Assembly (NCBI GenBank): GCA_964626885.1
Contig: CAZVJA010000016.1
Coordinates: forward strand, 1-46,817
DNA: 46,817 nucleotides
Source: CAZVJA01 sp964626885
GTDB taxonomy: Bacteria; Planctomycetota; Planctomycetia; Planctomycetales; Planctomycetaceae
Direction: 5' to 3'
Shown: positions 1 to 10,100 of the stretch, piece by piece
Layout of the letters: every line of letters begins with the position of its first letter
How positions within the stretch are numbered: position 1 is the stretch's first letter
Notes under the pieces: model-generated
What the model saw: only the letters and a program-made list of their open reading frames with translations
Told to the model about the DNA's origin: nothing
Databases searched by the model: none
Made by a program: the position numbers and the translations under genes

Positions 1-389
1 AAACCACCTATATCGATCCCCCCCGAGTGAGAAGGGCAGGAAACATCTGGCCAGCTAGTTCCGGGGGATTCCGACTGCCAAGCGTCAAAGCTTTCCAGGT
101 TTGGCAAATCGGTGTGTCCGTCAATCTTCACGCGAGCGTTGCCGCGACGCAATCGCAGCCCCGTTTTTCTTTTGAGCTCGTTACGACCGGTTTTTCCCCG
201 ACTGAAGTGGACCCGGAAAAATTCGTGCTGGGAAGGATGTCGCGGTCAATCGAGCAATAGGGATGACACGGCGGTCCGGAACGTCCCCGAAGGTCTCTTC
301 ACGAATCGCCGATACCCCAACTTGCAAAACGCTACACGGACGCATTGACCCCCATGACGAACATTCAGTGAATCGGAATATTCTTACCC
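1..389. other. Left edge, no gene recognised
   Basis: This stretch holds only short overlapping open frames (about 77 residues) on the plus strand, with no family motif, no clear ribosome binding site and no membrane or signal segment. It may be the upstream region of the small gene that starts at 390, or the decayed end of a gene lying outside the window. I see no hairpin followed by a T-run and no repeat. Confidence 0.4.
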
Positions 390-692
390 ATGACGTACCA
401 CGAGGATGAAGTGCGCACGCTCGCCGACCTGCGGGCGTTTATCCACCGAGAGCTGTGCGCTCACGAGAATCTGGTGCCGGAACAATTTACCCTGACGGAG
501 ATGCAGCTTCGTCGGCGGAATCGCGATTGCGGCTTGCAGTTTTCGTTGCACGGCCCGAGAAGCATCCGGCTTGGAGCGATCTGGGCCTCGGACCACAACA
601 TGGTCTATTTTTACGATACGCAGGGGGTCCGCTATTCCAAGGTCCGCCTGCGGAATCGGATCTTCTCCGCGGAGCAGAACTCCGCGGCGTGA
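390..692 (+). CDS. Conserved-looking small protein of unknown function (100 aa)
   Basis: This is a 100-residue soluble protein rich in Arg, Leu and acidic residues, starting MTYHEDEV and ending soon after RNRIF. It has no signal peptide or membrane segment. The frame is the longest in the interval, its composition is protein-like, and it ends 54 bases before the convergent nadB stop, which fits a real gene. The middle part (residues 45-90), with alternating hydrophobic residues such as LQFSLHG, IRLGAIWA and MVYFYD, suggests a small beta-sheet fold. No strong Shine-Dalgarno precedes the ATG. I do not recognise a named family and assign no function. A similar-looking short protein occurs in other planctomycetes as far as I recall, but I cannot check this. 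Confidence 0.6.
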   Translation: MTYHEDEVRTLADLRAFIHRELCAHENLVPEQFTLTEMQLRRRNRDCGLQFSLHGPRSIRLGAIWASDHNMVYFYDTQGVRYSKVRLRNRIFSAEQNSAA

Positions 693-697
693 CGCTC

Positions 698-746
698 CCC
701 CTCACCCGGCGGCTGTGCCGCCACCCTTACCCACGAGGGGCGAGGG
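698..746. repeat. Palindromic spacer between convergent genes
   Basis: A nested palindrome fills nearly all of the 54-base gap between the small gene ending at 692 and the nadB stop at 747. The inner hairpin is GGCGGC (708-713), loop TGT, GCCGCC (717-722), a perfect 6-bp stem. The outer arms are CCCTCACCC (699-707) and GGGCGAGGG (738-746), which pair with one mismatch. There is no T-run, so it is not a classical intrinsic terminator, but the position between two converging stops suggests it slows or ends transcription from both sides. Confidence 0.6.
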
Positions 747-2369
747 TCAATCGCCGGCGGTCAGCGTGATGTGCTCCGCCTGCTTGGGGTCGGTCTCGGG
801 GAAGTCGCTACGGTAATGCACGCCGCGGCTTTCGGTTCGCGCGCCGGCGGCGGCAATCACAAGCCGGGCCACCTGCAACATGTTCTGCAGTTCCCAGCCG
901 CGCGGCTCTTTGAATTCGCGAGTCGAAACGTAACGGTCCCAGAACTTCGCTTGTTCGGCGGCTTCGCGAAGACCAGCTGCCTCGCGGCGGATGCCGACGT
1001 TCCGCCACATCAGGCTGGTCAACGAGTTGCGGAGGTCGTCGAGATTCAGATCGTCGTCGTCGTGCGTCTCCTCGGGCCATTCGGCGGCGAGAGGAAGGGC
1101 CGCAAACTTGTCAGGCATGCCGGCGGCTTTTGCTGAGGCACCATTGCCGGCCCGCAAACCGAAGACCAGCCCTTCAATCAAACTGTTCGACCCGAGGCGA
1201 TTCGCGCCATGCAGACCGCTGGAGGTCGCTTCGCCGGCGGCCCAGAGACCCGGGAGCGAGGATGCCCCCTGTTGATCGACCGTGACGCCGCCGATCATGT
1301 AATGCGCGCCGGGCCGCACGGGAATGAGGTCGGTGGCGATGTCGAGCCCGAATTCAGCGCACACCTTGCGGATGTGTGGGAACCGCTCGAAGACATGCTC
1401 GCGCGGCAGGTGCGACAGATCGAGATAAACGCACGGATGCCGGGTCTTCGCCATCTGTTCGGTGATGGCGCGGCTGACGACATCGCGTGGAGCGAGTTCG
1501 AGCGCTTCGTCGTAATCTCCCATGAAGCGATAGCCGTTGCAGTCGCGCAGAAATGCTCCTTCACCGCGAACCGCTTCGGAAATGAGATGTCGCGAACTGC
1601 CGGCGATGTACAGAACGGTGGGATGAAACTGCACGAATTCCATGTCGCGCAGCTCGGCGCCGGCGCGAAAGGCGATCGCGTGGCCGTCGGCGGTGGCGAT
1701 CTCGGGGTTGGTCGTCTCGCGATACAACCTCCCGGCCCCCCCGGTGCAGAGAATCGTCTGTTTGGCCCAGACGAACGTGCGGCCATGCCATTGGTTCCAG
1801 ACGAGCGCGCCGCGGCAGGCTCCTTCGTGTGTGAGCAGATCGATGGTGAATGTCTTCTCCCAGACCTGCACGCTTGGCTTCTTATGAATTCGTTCGACCA
1901 GCGCCCGCATGATTTCTTTGCCGGTCGCGTCGCCGAGGGCGTGCACGACGCGGCGATGGCTGTGCCCTCCCTCCTGGGTGAGTGCAATCTCCCCGTCGAC
2001 AGTGTCGAAATGCGCCCCGTACTCGATCAATTCTCGAATGCGTTCAGGGGCCTCACGGACAACCATGTCCACAACTTCGTCATCGCAGAGCCCCTTGCCG
2101 GCAGCCATCGTGTCGGCGGCGTGATTCGCGAAGGCGTCTAGCGGGTCGAACACGCCGGCGATGCCCCCTTGCGCGTAGGCACTGTTTGATTGCAGGAGCA
2201 CGTCCTTGGTGACGACGACCGTTTCGAGAGACGGATCGACTTCCATGGCCGCGCGCAGACCGGCGATGCCGCCGCCGATGATCAGCACGTCGGCAAAGGA
2301 GTGCGGAATCCGCTTCGGGTCAAACCGCACGAGGTAACGACGTTTGGGGGGGATGATCAACCGGGGCAC
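747..2369 (-). CDS. nadB: L-aspartate oxidase, 5' end lost in assembly gap
   Basis: This FAD enzyme oxidises L-aspartate to iminoaspartate, the first step of de novo NAD synthesis, and works with quinolinate synthase NadA in the cytoplasm. The readable part is about 540 residues, close to the full family length. The N-terminal FAD-binding glycine motif reads VLIIGGGIAGLRAAME, followed by SNSAYAQGGIAG. The succinate dehydrogenase/NadB signatures EFVQFHPTVLY, SEAVRGEGA, RPGAHYMIGG and HGANRLGSNSLIEG follow in order. The C-terminal helical domain is complete and ends in TGA at 747-749. Sequence continues into the N run before any start codon, so only the first residues are missing. Neither nadA nor nadC is visible nearby. 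The dehydrogenase beyond the gap lies on the same strand but need not be co-transcribed. Confidence 0.95.
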   Translation of the reverse strand: MPRLIIPPKRRYLVRFDPKRIPHSFADVLIIGGGIAGLRAAMEVDPSLETVVVTKDVLLQSNSAYAQGGIAGVFDPLDAFANHAADTMAAGKGLCDDEVVDMVVREAPERIRELIEYGAHFDTVDGEIALTQEGGHSHRRVVHALGDATGKEIMRALVERIHKKPSVQVWEKTFTIDLLTHEGACRGALVWNQWHGRTFVWAKQTILCTGGAGRLYRETTNPEIATADGHAIAFRAGAELRDMEFVQFHPTVLYIAGSSRHLISEAVRGEGAFLRDCNGYRFMGDYDEALELAPRDVVSRAITEQMAKTRHPCVYLDLSHLPREHVFERFPHIRKVCAEFGLDIATDLIPVRPGAHYMIGGVTVDQQGASSLPGLWAAGEATSSGLHGANRLGSNSLIEGLVFGLRAGNGASAKAAGMPDKFAALPLAAEWPEETHDDDDLNLDDLRNSLTSLMWRNVGIRREAAGLREAAEQAKFWDRYVSTREFKEPRGWELQNMLQVARLVIAAAGARTESRGVHYRSDFPETDPKQAEHITLTAGD

Positions 2370-2469
2370 NNNNNNNNNNNNNNNNNNNNNNNNNNNNNNN
2401 NNNNNNNNNNNNNNNNNNNNNNNNNNNNNNNNNNNNNNNNNNNNNNNNNNNNNNNNNNNNNNNNNNNNN
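2370..2469. other. Assembly gap of 100 N
   Basis: A run of exactly 100 N separates the nadB 5' end from the 3' end of a short-chain dehydrogenase. The round number indicates a scaffold placeholder, so the true distance is unknown. An open frame appears to run through it only because N codons are not read as stops. Confidence 0.98.
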
Positions 2470-3242
2470 GAGAATCCGCCGTCGACGACGATGTTTTCGC
2501 CCGTCAGGAAACTGCCGGCGTTGGGGGAAGCCATCAGCAAGACAGCCCCGGCCAACTCCTTGGGAGAGCCGAAACGGTCCATCGGCGTATGCCGCATCAC
2601 ATTCTCGACCCGGTCGGGAGTGAGGACCGCGCGGTTCTGCTCGGCCGGGAAGAAGCCGGGCGAGAGGGCGTTGACCCGAATGCCGTGCGGGGCCCATTCG
2701 CGGGCGAGGTTGCGAGTCAGGCTGATGACGGCAGCCTTTGATGCGGAATAAGTGAAGACGCGGGACAGCGGAATGCCGCCGATGACGGAGGCGATGTTGA
2801 TGATCGAGCCGCGCGTTTTATTTTCGAGCATCATGCTGCCGAAGACCTGGCAGCCGAGCCGGACGCTTCGCAGATTTGTATTGAGGATGCGGTCCCACTC
2901 GTCCTCCCCAATTTCGAGGAAGGGAGTGGCGGAATTGACGCCGGCTCCGTTGACCACGACGTCGGCGGTTCGTTTGTTCTTCACAAGATGTTTGGCGATC
3001 GCTTCAAGATCCCGGCGGCTGGTGGCATCGGCCGAGAAGAATTCCGCGGTGCCGCCGTTGTCCTTGATCCGCTGCGCGCAGGTCTCGCCGTGGTCCCGGT
3101 TGCGGCCGACGACCAGTGTGTGGGCTCCGGCAGCAGCCAGGGCTTCACAGAACGCCCCCCCCAGCACCCCCGTGCCTCCGACCACGATTGCGGTCCGTCC
3201 TTCCAGTCCGAACAATCCTTTGAGATAAGCCTCGGGAGTCAT
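2470..3242 (-). CDS. Short-chain dehydrogenase/reductase, 3' end lost in gap
   Basis: This is an NAD(P)-dependent oxidoreductase of the classical SDR family, about 258 residues visible. It shows the Rossmann glycine motif in VVGGTGVLGGAFCEAL, the NGAG motif that replaces NNAG, the catalytic Tyr-x-x-x-Lys in YSASKAAV with a Ser before it in INIASVIGG, and the C-terminal GENIVVDGGF that usually lies a few residues from the end, so very little is missing. The sequence resembles the gluconate 5-dehydrogenase and D-mannonate oxidoreductase branch, but the substrate cannot be fixed from sequence. I chose the ATG at 3242 (MTPEAYLKGLFGLEG) because the family starts about 12 residues before the Rossmann strand. 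An in-frame ATG at 3254 is an alternative. The gene is divergent from the membrane protein starting at 3409. Confidence 0.85.
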
Positions 3243-3408
3243 CAACCACCCCATGTGTGTTGCGGCGAGAATCGCTTGGCCGCGGTGAGCGCGAATGAGT
3301 CTTACATGACCTTGCCAGCTTATAGTATGCTCTGCCGGGCGACGAGCCACAATGATCGATGCACGCCCGATCGTTTCTGATGGTGAATGGCCTTACGAAA
3401 AAACCGCA

Positions 3409-5793
3409 ATGCTCAATCCATCCGCCGATGTCGCCCGATCGACCAATCTCGAACTGGCCGGGGGGAAGATCTCGGTTGGTGGTGAGGATTCGGCGGCGAT
3501 GTTGGCTTCGGTCATGGGTTTGGTGCTGGCGTTCATGGCCGTGGCGAGCAGGGCCGGGTTCCAGGACATGCTATTGGAGCCGGTGGTCCGATCGCTGGGA
3601 CTCTGTTGGCTGTTGCTGCACTTCGGCTGGTTCGTACGTGGAATCGCTCAGCGGGTTGCTGGGCGGTCTGGACGACACAGCGGGGAAAGTGCTGCTTTGC
3701 CCCAACCATCGGACGCGCCATCACAGTCACCCGAGGGGGTGGAAACTACGGTCGACGAACCATGGTGGCTGTCGACCGCGGCGCTTACGGTGACGTGCCT
3801 GGCGGCGGTGTTCGCGCTCGGCCAACTTGCGGGACACTTCGGCTGGACCTTCTTCCACTGGTTGGCGTACGTGGGATTCGCGCTCGGCGGAATCCGTGCC
3901 TTGGCAGCGGTGCGACGCTTGCCGGGACAGGTGTGGCGCACTGCTGGGCTCGTGGGCGTTGCGGTATTTCTTGGTGTGTATTGTGCTGCGGCGATCTGGG
4001 GGAGCGGTTATCAGAACCCGCTGTTTGTCGAACGGCTTGCACAGGGAACTGCGAATATTGACACGTTGTTTCATGCGGTGGTCAGCAACATGATCCGCAC
4101 GCACGGAATTCCGAGCACCGGGCTCGACGGGACGCCGTTTCTTCCGTATCACTTCGGCAGCCACTGGCTGTTCGCGCAGATTTGCAATTTGCTCGACGTG
4201 CCGGTGATCGATTTTTACAACGTCGGTTATCCGGTCGTTTTTGCACCGTTCGGACTATTCTGTCTGCTGACGTTTGCGCATGAGATCGGCCGGCCCGCCC
4301 GGAGCACGATGCACACGACAGCGCACGCCGTGGTCGCAAACTCTGTCGAAGCGCGTGGTCCGTCCCGGACTCACTCCCGGCCGTTGTTCTGGTTCGTGCT
4401 CTGTCTGGGGTACATCGGCTTTCTACCGCTCGATGCCGGTTTCGAAACTCCAGCCGCGCGGACGTCGATACTCATCAGCGAATCGTACGCGGTGGCGATT
4501 TCAATCGCGTTTCTCGGGCTATCAATCATCCTGCGATTGTTTCGCGAGACGCAGGCAACGCAACAGGGCGGGGGGGGCTCGCGGTACTTAGCCGCCGGAG
4601 TGGTATTGCCTTTGTTGTTGGCGGCGGTCTGCCTGTGCAAGATTTCGATTTTTCTACTGTTGGCTGTGGCGGGGTTGTACGGATTCGCGCGGCTCAGGCT
4701 CTACCGATCTCCCGTCTTTATTGTGATGCTCTTGGCATCTCTGATCTGTGGCGGAGTCGCGTTCCGACTTTCTTATGCCCCGGGATACGAAGCGGAAACC
4801 GGCTGGAGGTTGTTCGGCTATTTGCGTGCGAACGTCGAGCCGCAGTGGTGGGGGATGTTCTGGCTGTGCTATTTCATCTGGCCATGGGTGCTTGTTGCGA
4901 TGCGTTGCCGTGAGCGGTGCCTCGGGACGCTGGCGGAGTTTGCCGCGGCATTGCGGAGAAGAGAACTGCTCGATGTTGAACTGATCTTCATCGTTGCGGC
5001 CGCCGGTGTCGCGCCGGGAGCGCTCATCAGCCACTGGTCGAGCATGCATTATTTTTCCGAGTATCAGCATTGGCTGGCGCTCGGGTTGGTGTTGGGATTG
5101 CTCTCGCGGCGGAATGTTCCGTTGGGGGATGACGCGGGGAGTCATGCCGCAGCGGACTTATCGGCATCAATGCGGCAGCTGGCTGTGCGCGGAGTGTGCG
5201 TTGTACTGGCGGCGACGATGATTCTTAATACGATGTCGCTTCTGCGGCAGGCGCTGACGATCAATCTCGCCTCGCGAGGATATCCAGAAGGGGGAACCGG
5301 CGTCGGCGTCAAATTGATGGCGGGACGATTTGGTGATGCGTGGGAGACGCTGTCACAACAGACGCGGCAGGTCGAGTCTGGGGAAAAATTGCCGCGATTC
5401 GCTTTGATCAACCAGCTTCGATTACTTGATCGTCTGGATATGACGGCCAAGCGGTCCAGCGTTCTATTTGTTCCCAGATCCAATCGGGTCTACTGGGAAC
5501 TGATTTCAACTCCGTACACACCCCGGGATCTTCCTTTGGTCGGGCCGGCATTGACCGGGATGGCGATGGTTGATGGTTTGTACGATCCTCCGGACGGAGA
5601 TCGTTGGGTTGGATACGGCTATCAGGAGTATTCACGGCCAATGTCGGGAGAATCTGCCTCACACTTCGAGATCAGCGATCCAGCGTTGTGCACGCGCGTT
5701 AGAGAGATGGGATTCAGCCAAGTTGTCGAAGTGATGGCGACCCGAGACAAAGAGCGCACCGAGATCAGATCCCACACAGTGGGCTGTCGGTAG
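3409..5793 (+). CDS. Large multi-pass membrane protein, possible GT-C glycosyltransferase
   Basis: This is a 794-residue integral membrane protein with roughly a dozen hydrophobic segments spread through the first 600 residues, among them ASVMGLVLAFMAVA, LVGVAVFLGVYCAAAIW, YLAAGVVLPLLLAAVCL and GVCVVLAATMILNTM. After the fourth or fifth segment comes a soluble loop with IDTLFHAVVSNMIRTHG and then PYHFGSHWLF. An acidic residue and His in the first large loop, followed by aromatic-rich membrane helices, is the layout of lipid-linked-sugar (GT-C) glycosyltransferases, but I see no motif that proves it. The last 180 residues are soluble. The ATG at 3409 starts about 30 residues before the first helix; an earlier in-frame ATG at 3352 would add 19 residues and run almost into the divergent gene. 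Function is inferred only from topology. Confidence 0.75.
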   Translation: MLNPSADVARSTNLELAGGKISVGGEDSAAMLASVMGLVLAFMAVASRAGFQDMLLEPVVRSLGLCWLLLHFGWFVRGIAQRVAGRSGRHSGESAALPQPSDAPSQSPEGVETTVDEPWWLSTAALTVTCLAAVFALGQLAGHFGWTFFHWLAYVGFALGGIRALAAVRRLPGQVWRTAGLVGVAVFLGVYCAAAIWGSGYQNPLFVERLAQGTANIDTLFHAVVSNMIRTHGIPSTGLDGTPFLPYHFGSHWLFAQICNLLDVPVIDFYNVGYPVVFAPFGLFCLLTFAHEIGRPARSTMHTTAHAVVANSVEARGPSRTHSRPLFWFVLCLGYIGFLPLDAGFETPAARTSILISESYAVAISIAFLGLSIILRLFRETQATQQGGGGSRYLAAGVVLPLLLAAVCLCKISIFLLLAVAGLYGFARLRLYRSPVFIVMLLASLICGGVAFRLSYAPGYEAETGWRLFGYLRANVEPQWWGMFWLCYFIWPWVLVAMRCRERCLGTLAEFAAALRRRELLDVELIFIVAAAGVAPGALISHWSSMHYFSEYQHWLALGLVLGLLSRRNVPLGDDAGSHAAADLSASMRQLAVRGVCVVLAATMILNTMSLLRQALTINLASRGYPEGGTGVGVKLMAGRFGDAWETLSQQTRQVESGEKLPRFALINQLRLLDRLDMTAKRSSVLFVPRSNRVYWELISTPYTPRDLPLVGPALTGMAMVDGLYDPPDGDRWVGYGYQEYSRPMSGESASHFEISDPALCTRVREMGFSQVVEVMATRDKERTEIRSHTVGCR

Positions 5794-5969
5794 AACAACT
5801 CTGAATCTTCTGCGTGGTGACGTTGCGTCACAGCCATCGAGTGTGGCGTGAGCGCTGAACGATCTTCAGAACGGCCTAAAGACACGCATCTTCATCGCAA
5901 TTGATGATACGATGCCATAATCAGCCGCCGAAGCACACCGGCGCGGAAGACAAGTTGAACTCGGGCGAA

Positions 5970-6164
5970 TCAGGCAGGGCGCACGTTTTCAGCACGCGGG
6001 CCTTTCGGTCCCTGGCCTTCGGTGTATTCCACCGATTGCCCTTCATGCAGCTCTTCGTAGCTGACGCCGTCGAGCGCGGAGCAGTGGAAAAAGAGATCCC
6101 CGCTGCCCGTGGAGATGAAACCAAAACCCTTGTCCGTCAGCTTCTTAATCGTACCCTGCGCCAT
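5970..6164 (-). CDS. Cold-shock domain protein
   Basis: This 64-residue protein is a single cold-shock (OB-fold) domain that binds single-stranded RNA and DNA and acts as an RNA chaperone. The RNP1 motif is DKGFGFIST and the RNP2 equivalent is LFFHCSAL, with the expected basic start (GTIKKLTD) and the ending GPKGPRAENVRPA. It uses the planctomycete form GTIKKLTDKGFGFI instead of the enterobacterial GTVKWFN. The ATG at 6164 is preceded by GGTGAGGAA, a usable ribosome binding site about ten bases upstream. The gene stands alone and converges on the membrane protein ending at 5793. A perfect 6-bp hairpin, GTGACG-TTG-CGTCAC (5817-5831), lies in the spacer but has no T-run. Confidence 0.93.
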   Translation of the reverse strand: MAQGTIKKLTDKGFGFISTGSGDLFFHCSALDGVSYEELHEGQSVEYTEGQGPKGPRAENVRPA

Positions 6165-6538
6165 GATCGCCGATTCCTCACCTAAAAATTTGCCCGCTCA
6201 TGCAGCCGCGGCAAGGCCTCTTCATCGTTTGTATGCCGCGACGGTCAGGCATGTCACCGGAAAAGAATACCGACAGTGGATCACTGAAGCAAGCGTCCAG
6301 TCTCCCTTGCCACCCGAGAATCTTCTACGAAATCTATCGTTACGGCGGGTCGATCTGGATGGCTTTAAGGATCTGGGCGACCCTGTTGCCGGGAAAGCAC
6401 GGAAGCAGTTCTTAAAGCCGGGAGGGCGAAGAGCACCGTCCGGAGGGTGGTCCACCGAGCCGCGATGTAAGAAAGTCTCTGGTTATGGCGGGTCCGTCCG
6501 AGCGTCGCCCGCCCAAATGCAAGTTCTTGAGACCAACG
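6165..6538. other. Intergenic region with one palindromic repeat
   Basis: No convincing gene lies in these 374 bases. Short plus-strand frames such as 6200-6415 have no motif or ribosome binding site. The right part contains a degenerate copy of the GGGAGGGCGA palindrome family (6420-6514). The left part, just upstream of the cold-shock gene, must hold that gene's promoter and 5' leader, but I see no clear -35/-10 pair. Confidence 0.5.
6420..6514 (-). repeat. GGGAGGGCGA palindromic repeat, copy 1
   Basis: The arms are GGGAGGGCGA (6420-6429) and TCGCCCGCCC (6505-6514), with one mismatch in ten pairs. The interior matches the reverse complement of the copy at 37009-37105: both read GCACCG, then AGGGTGGTCC, then GAGCCGC in the same order. 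It therefore lies in the opposite orientation to the other two copies. It contains no open frame. Confidence 0.65.
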
Positions 6539-6958
6539 CTATTCCCCGTACAAAGTCAGCATCAGCGTCCGGCGCCCGCCGTGATTGCGATGCTCGCACA
6601 AATAGATCCCCTGCCATGTTCCCAACACCAGGCGGCCTTCCCGCACCGGAATTGAGAGTGAGACCCCCGTCAGTGTGGCTTTGACGTGCGCCGGCATGTC
6701 GTCCGGGCCTTCACAAGTGTGCTGGTAAGGAAAATCCTCAGGCGCGAGCGCGTCGAGCGACGCCGCAAGATCCCGCGGTACGTCGGGATCAGCGTTCTCA
6801 TTGATTGTTAGTGACGCCGACGTGTGCATCAGAAAAACATGGAGCAGCCCGGCCCGAATCGACGATAACTCGGGGATGGCTTCCTGCACTTCGTCGGTAA
6901 CAAGATGACAGCCGCGTCGCCGTGACTGAAGAATGCATTCGCGTTGAATCCACTTCAA
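6539..6958 (-). CDS. YjbQ/UPF0047 family protein
   Basis: This 139-residue protein belongs to the YjbQ (UPF0047) family, small trimeric beta-sandwich proteins. The E. coli member has weak thiamine-phosphate synthase activity, but the physiological role is not settled. Family signatures are RRGCHLVTDEVQ, HTSASLTINENADP, HTCEGPDDMPAHVKATL and LGTWQGIYLCEHR, including the conserved His and Glu residues of the putative active site. I chose a TTG start at 6958 (giving LKWIQRE, where relatives have MKWIQRE). GGAG lies eight bases upstream at 6967-6970, and this start gives exactly the family length, whereas the open frame itself extends a further 147 codons with no family match. The gene is divergent from the histidine kinase and shares a 212-base upstream region with it. 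Confidence 0.9.
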   Translation of the reverse strand: MKWIQRECILQSRRRGCHLVTDEVQEAIPELSSIRAGLLHVFLMHTSASLTINENADPDVPRDLAASLDALAPEDFPYQHTCEGPDDMPAHVKATLTGVSLSIPVREGRLVLGTWQGIYLCEHRNHGGRRTLMLTLYGE

Positions 6959-7170
6959 AAACGGGTCTCCTTCATGACTATTCGCATGGAAGTCGAGCGT
7001 GCGTCGCGGAACCGCGTTGCACGGTCTAAGAACGTCAAGTAAGCTGAAAGTGCGTTTCATTTCACCAAAATTCCCAACCTGCGGCCAGCGGATGAGGTGA
7101 ACGGGCCCAATGGGATTGAAGGAACGCCGGTTCACGAGGGAGAGCAAGCCGCAAGGGGGCGGTGTCGGCA

Positions 7171-10100
7171 ATGAACGCACCATCTCTGCATGTCCTGCTG
7201 ATCGAACACGACTCGGCGGGTGCGCGTGTCGTGGAAGAACTCCTGGCTCGCGCGAAGCGGGTGCGGTTTGCCATCGAATGGGTCCGCGATCTTTCCGCCG
7301 GCCTGGACGTGCTGGCGCGCGGCGAAATTGATGCAGTGCTGCTCGATATCTCCACCGACGCGGGACAGTGTCAGGAATCGCTGGCGGCTCTGAGGACAAA
7401 AAATCCTTCGATTCCCATCGTCGTACTCATCCCGCAGGAAGTCCTAGCGCAGGCATCGGGGAACGTGCATGACGGCGCGCAGGATTTTCTCATCAAGGAA
7501 GACCTGGAAGCCGGCCTGCTTGAGCATGCCATCAGGTATGCCATCGAGCGGAAGCGAGTCGATGGCGAGTTGCGTGAGACCGAGGCGCGGTATCGATCGT
7601 TGGTCGAGAGTCTGCCGCTCAACGTATTCCGCAAAGACCTTGAAGGCCGGCTGGTATTCGCGAATCAACTCTTCTGCCGCCAAATGCGCAAACCCTGGGA
7701 GAAGCTGGAGGGGAAAACGGACTGGGATTTGTTTCCGAGGCATCTCGCTGAGAAGTACCGCCGCGACGATGCACTCGTCCTCTCATCCGGAACAGTCTTT
7801 GAAGATATCGAGGAACATGTCCAACCGAACGGCGACACGATTTACGTCCAGGTGCTCAAAGCTCCCGTCCATGACGCCAGCGGCAATGTGATCGGCATTC
7901 AGGGGATGTTCTGGGATGTTTCCGACCGCCGCAGAGCGGAAGAGGCGCTCCGTGCCAGCGACGCGCGGTTCAGCAGTCTTGTCCGTTCAAACGTCATTGG
8001 GATCTTGATGGTCCATGAGGACGGATCGATCAGCGAGGCCAATGATGCGTTTCTCGATCTCGTGGGGTACTCGCGCGCGGATCTCGAAGATGGGCAAGTC
8101 CGGTGGGACGTGATGACTCCGCCTGAATACGCCGCGCTCGATCGTCGCGCGGTGGAAGAACTGGGAATCTCCGGGGCATGTACCCCCTGGGAGAAGGAGT
8201 TGATCCGCAAGGACGGCAGCCGCGTCCATGTGCTCAACGGTCTTACAGCCCTCAAGGGGAGCCGTGACCGCAGCCTTTGCTTCGTGGTCGATATTTCAAC
8301 CCGCAAGGAGGCCGAAGCTCAGTTGCAGGCAGCCAAGGAAGCCGCCGACCAGGCCAACCGCGCCAAAAGCGCCTTCATCGCGAGCGTCAGCCACGAGATT
8401 CGAACGCCGATGAACGCGATTTTAGGGATGACCGAGCTGGTGCTCGACACCGCGCTCACGTCCGAGCAGCGAGAATATCTCAGGGTGGTGCAAGGCTCGG
8501 CCGAGTCGCTGCTGGCGATCATCAACGATGTGCTCGATTTCTCGAAGATCGAGGCCGGCAAGCTGGAGATGGAAGAGGTCGAATTCGGTTTGCGCGACGG
8601 CATCGGCGGCACTCTCAAATCGCTCGCCGTCGCAGCGCATCTCCGCGGCATCGAGATTGTCTCCGACATTGCCCCCGACGTGCCTGAGCGGATCATCGGC
8701 GATCCGACCCGGCTGCGGCAAATCATGGTGAATCTGGTGGGGAATGCGGTCAAATTCACGGAGGAAGGGGAGATCGTTGTCCGCGTCCGGGTCGATGAGC
8801 GGACCGACCGCGAGGTTCTGCTGCACGTCAGCATCTCCGATACGGGAATCGGAATTCCGGCCGAGAAACAGGGGAACATCTTTCAGGCGTTCGAACAGCT
8901 TGATTCGTCGATGGCCCGCAAGTTCGGCGGCACGGGACTGGGACTGGCCATCTGCTCGCGCATCGTGGAAATGATGCAGGGGAAGCTCTGGTTCGAAAGT
9001 CAGCCGAGACGAGGAACCACCTTTCATGTCACCGGCCGCTTCCGGGTGTTGAACGGCGAGTCGGCCCCCAGCTTCAAGACCGACCGCGTAACGCTCCGGG
9101 GGCTTTCCGTCTTAATCGTTGACGACAATAGCGCTAGCCGGACCGCATTGCGGGAAACGTTGCAAAGTTGGGGAATGCAACCGGTCCTGGCGGCGAATGC
9201 CGCCGAAGCTGTCAGGCAAGTTGACGACCGTGCGCAATCCGGGGGGGCATTCGATTTGTTGCTCATCGATGCCTGCATGCCGGGGACGGATGGTTTCTCT
9301 CTCGTCGAGGATCTGAACCAAACGCATCGCGCGAACAGCAAGAGTGACGGTGACGAAGGCAAACGTTCGATCATCATGATGCTCAACCAGGGGAACCGCT
9401 CGGGAGAAATCGCCCGTTGCGAGAAGCTGGGAGTCGATGCGTATCTGATGAAGCCGATCAATCAGTCGGAGTTGTTTGACACGTTTGTCGCGGTCTTGTG
9501 CGGCGAGGCACTGTTGGCCGGTGCTGTGCCCGAAGATGCCTCTTCTACGGTCGAAACGCGGCAAGGCTTGCGCATTCTGCTTGCAGAGGACAGCCTCTAT
9601 AACCAGAAGTTAGCGCAGGGGGTGCTGGCCAAGCGACAGCACATCGTCACCGTGGCGAACAACGGGCGTGAAGCGATTGAAGCAGCTCGCAAGCAGCCGT
9701 TTGATTTGATACTGATGGATATTCAGATGCCGGAAGTGGATGGACTGGAAGCGACGCGGGAGATTCGCGCACGCGAACGCGGACCGCGTGTGCCGATCAT
9801 CGCGATGACCGCGCAGGCGATGAAAGGGGTCCGCGAAAAATGTCTGGCGGCGGGGATGGACGAATACTTGGTCAAGCCGGTTCGGGCACGAGACCTTTAT
9901 GAAACGATCGAGCGCGTGATGAAGAACACAACCTCCGTGAATGCGTCCCAAGACCAGAGAACACAGTCCGGCCGACCACAGGTGGATTGGTCGGCCGCGA
10001 TGAAGGCCGTCGATGGAGATCAGCAGCTTTTGAGGGAGGTCATCGAAGCCTTTCTGGAAGAATGTCCCAGAATGGTTGAGGAATGCGAACAGTCCATCGC

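Noticed and set aside
1209..2141. 310-codon plus-strand open frame
   Set aside because: It is the antisense of nadB, which has full family motifs. Long antisense frames are expected in GC-rich coding DNA.
747..3350. One 867-codon frame that would fuse a dehydrogenase to L-aspartate oxidase
   Set aside because: The frame runs through 100 N. Each side has its own complete family architecture, so these are two genes separated by a scaffold gap of unknown size.
5817..5831. GTGACG-TTG-CGTCAC hairpin as a terminator
   Set aside because: The stem is only six pairs and no T-run follows on either strand. It is mentioned only as context for the cold-shock gene.
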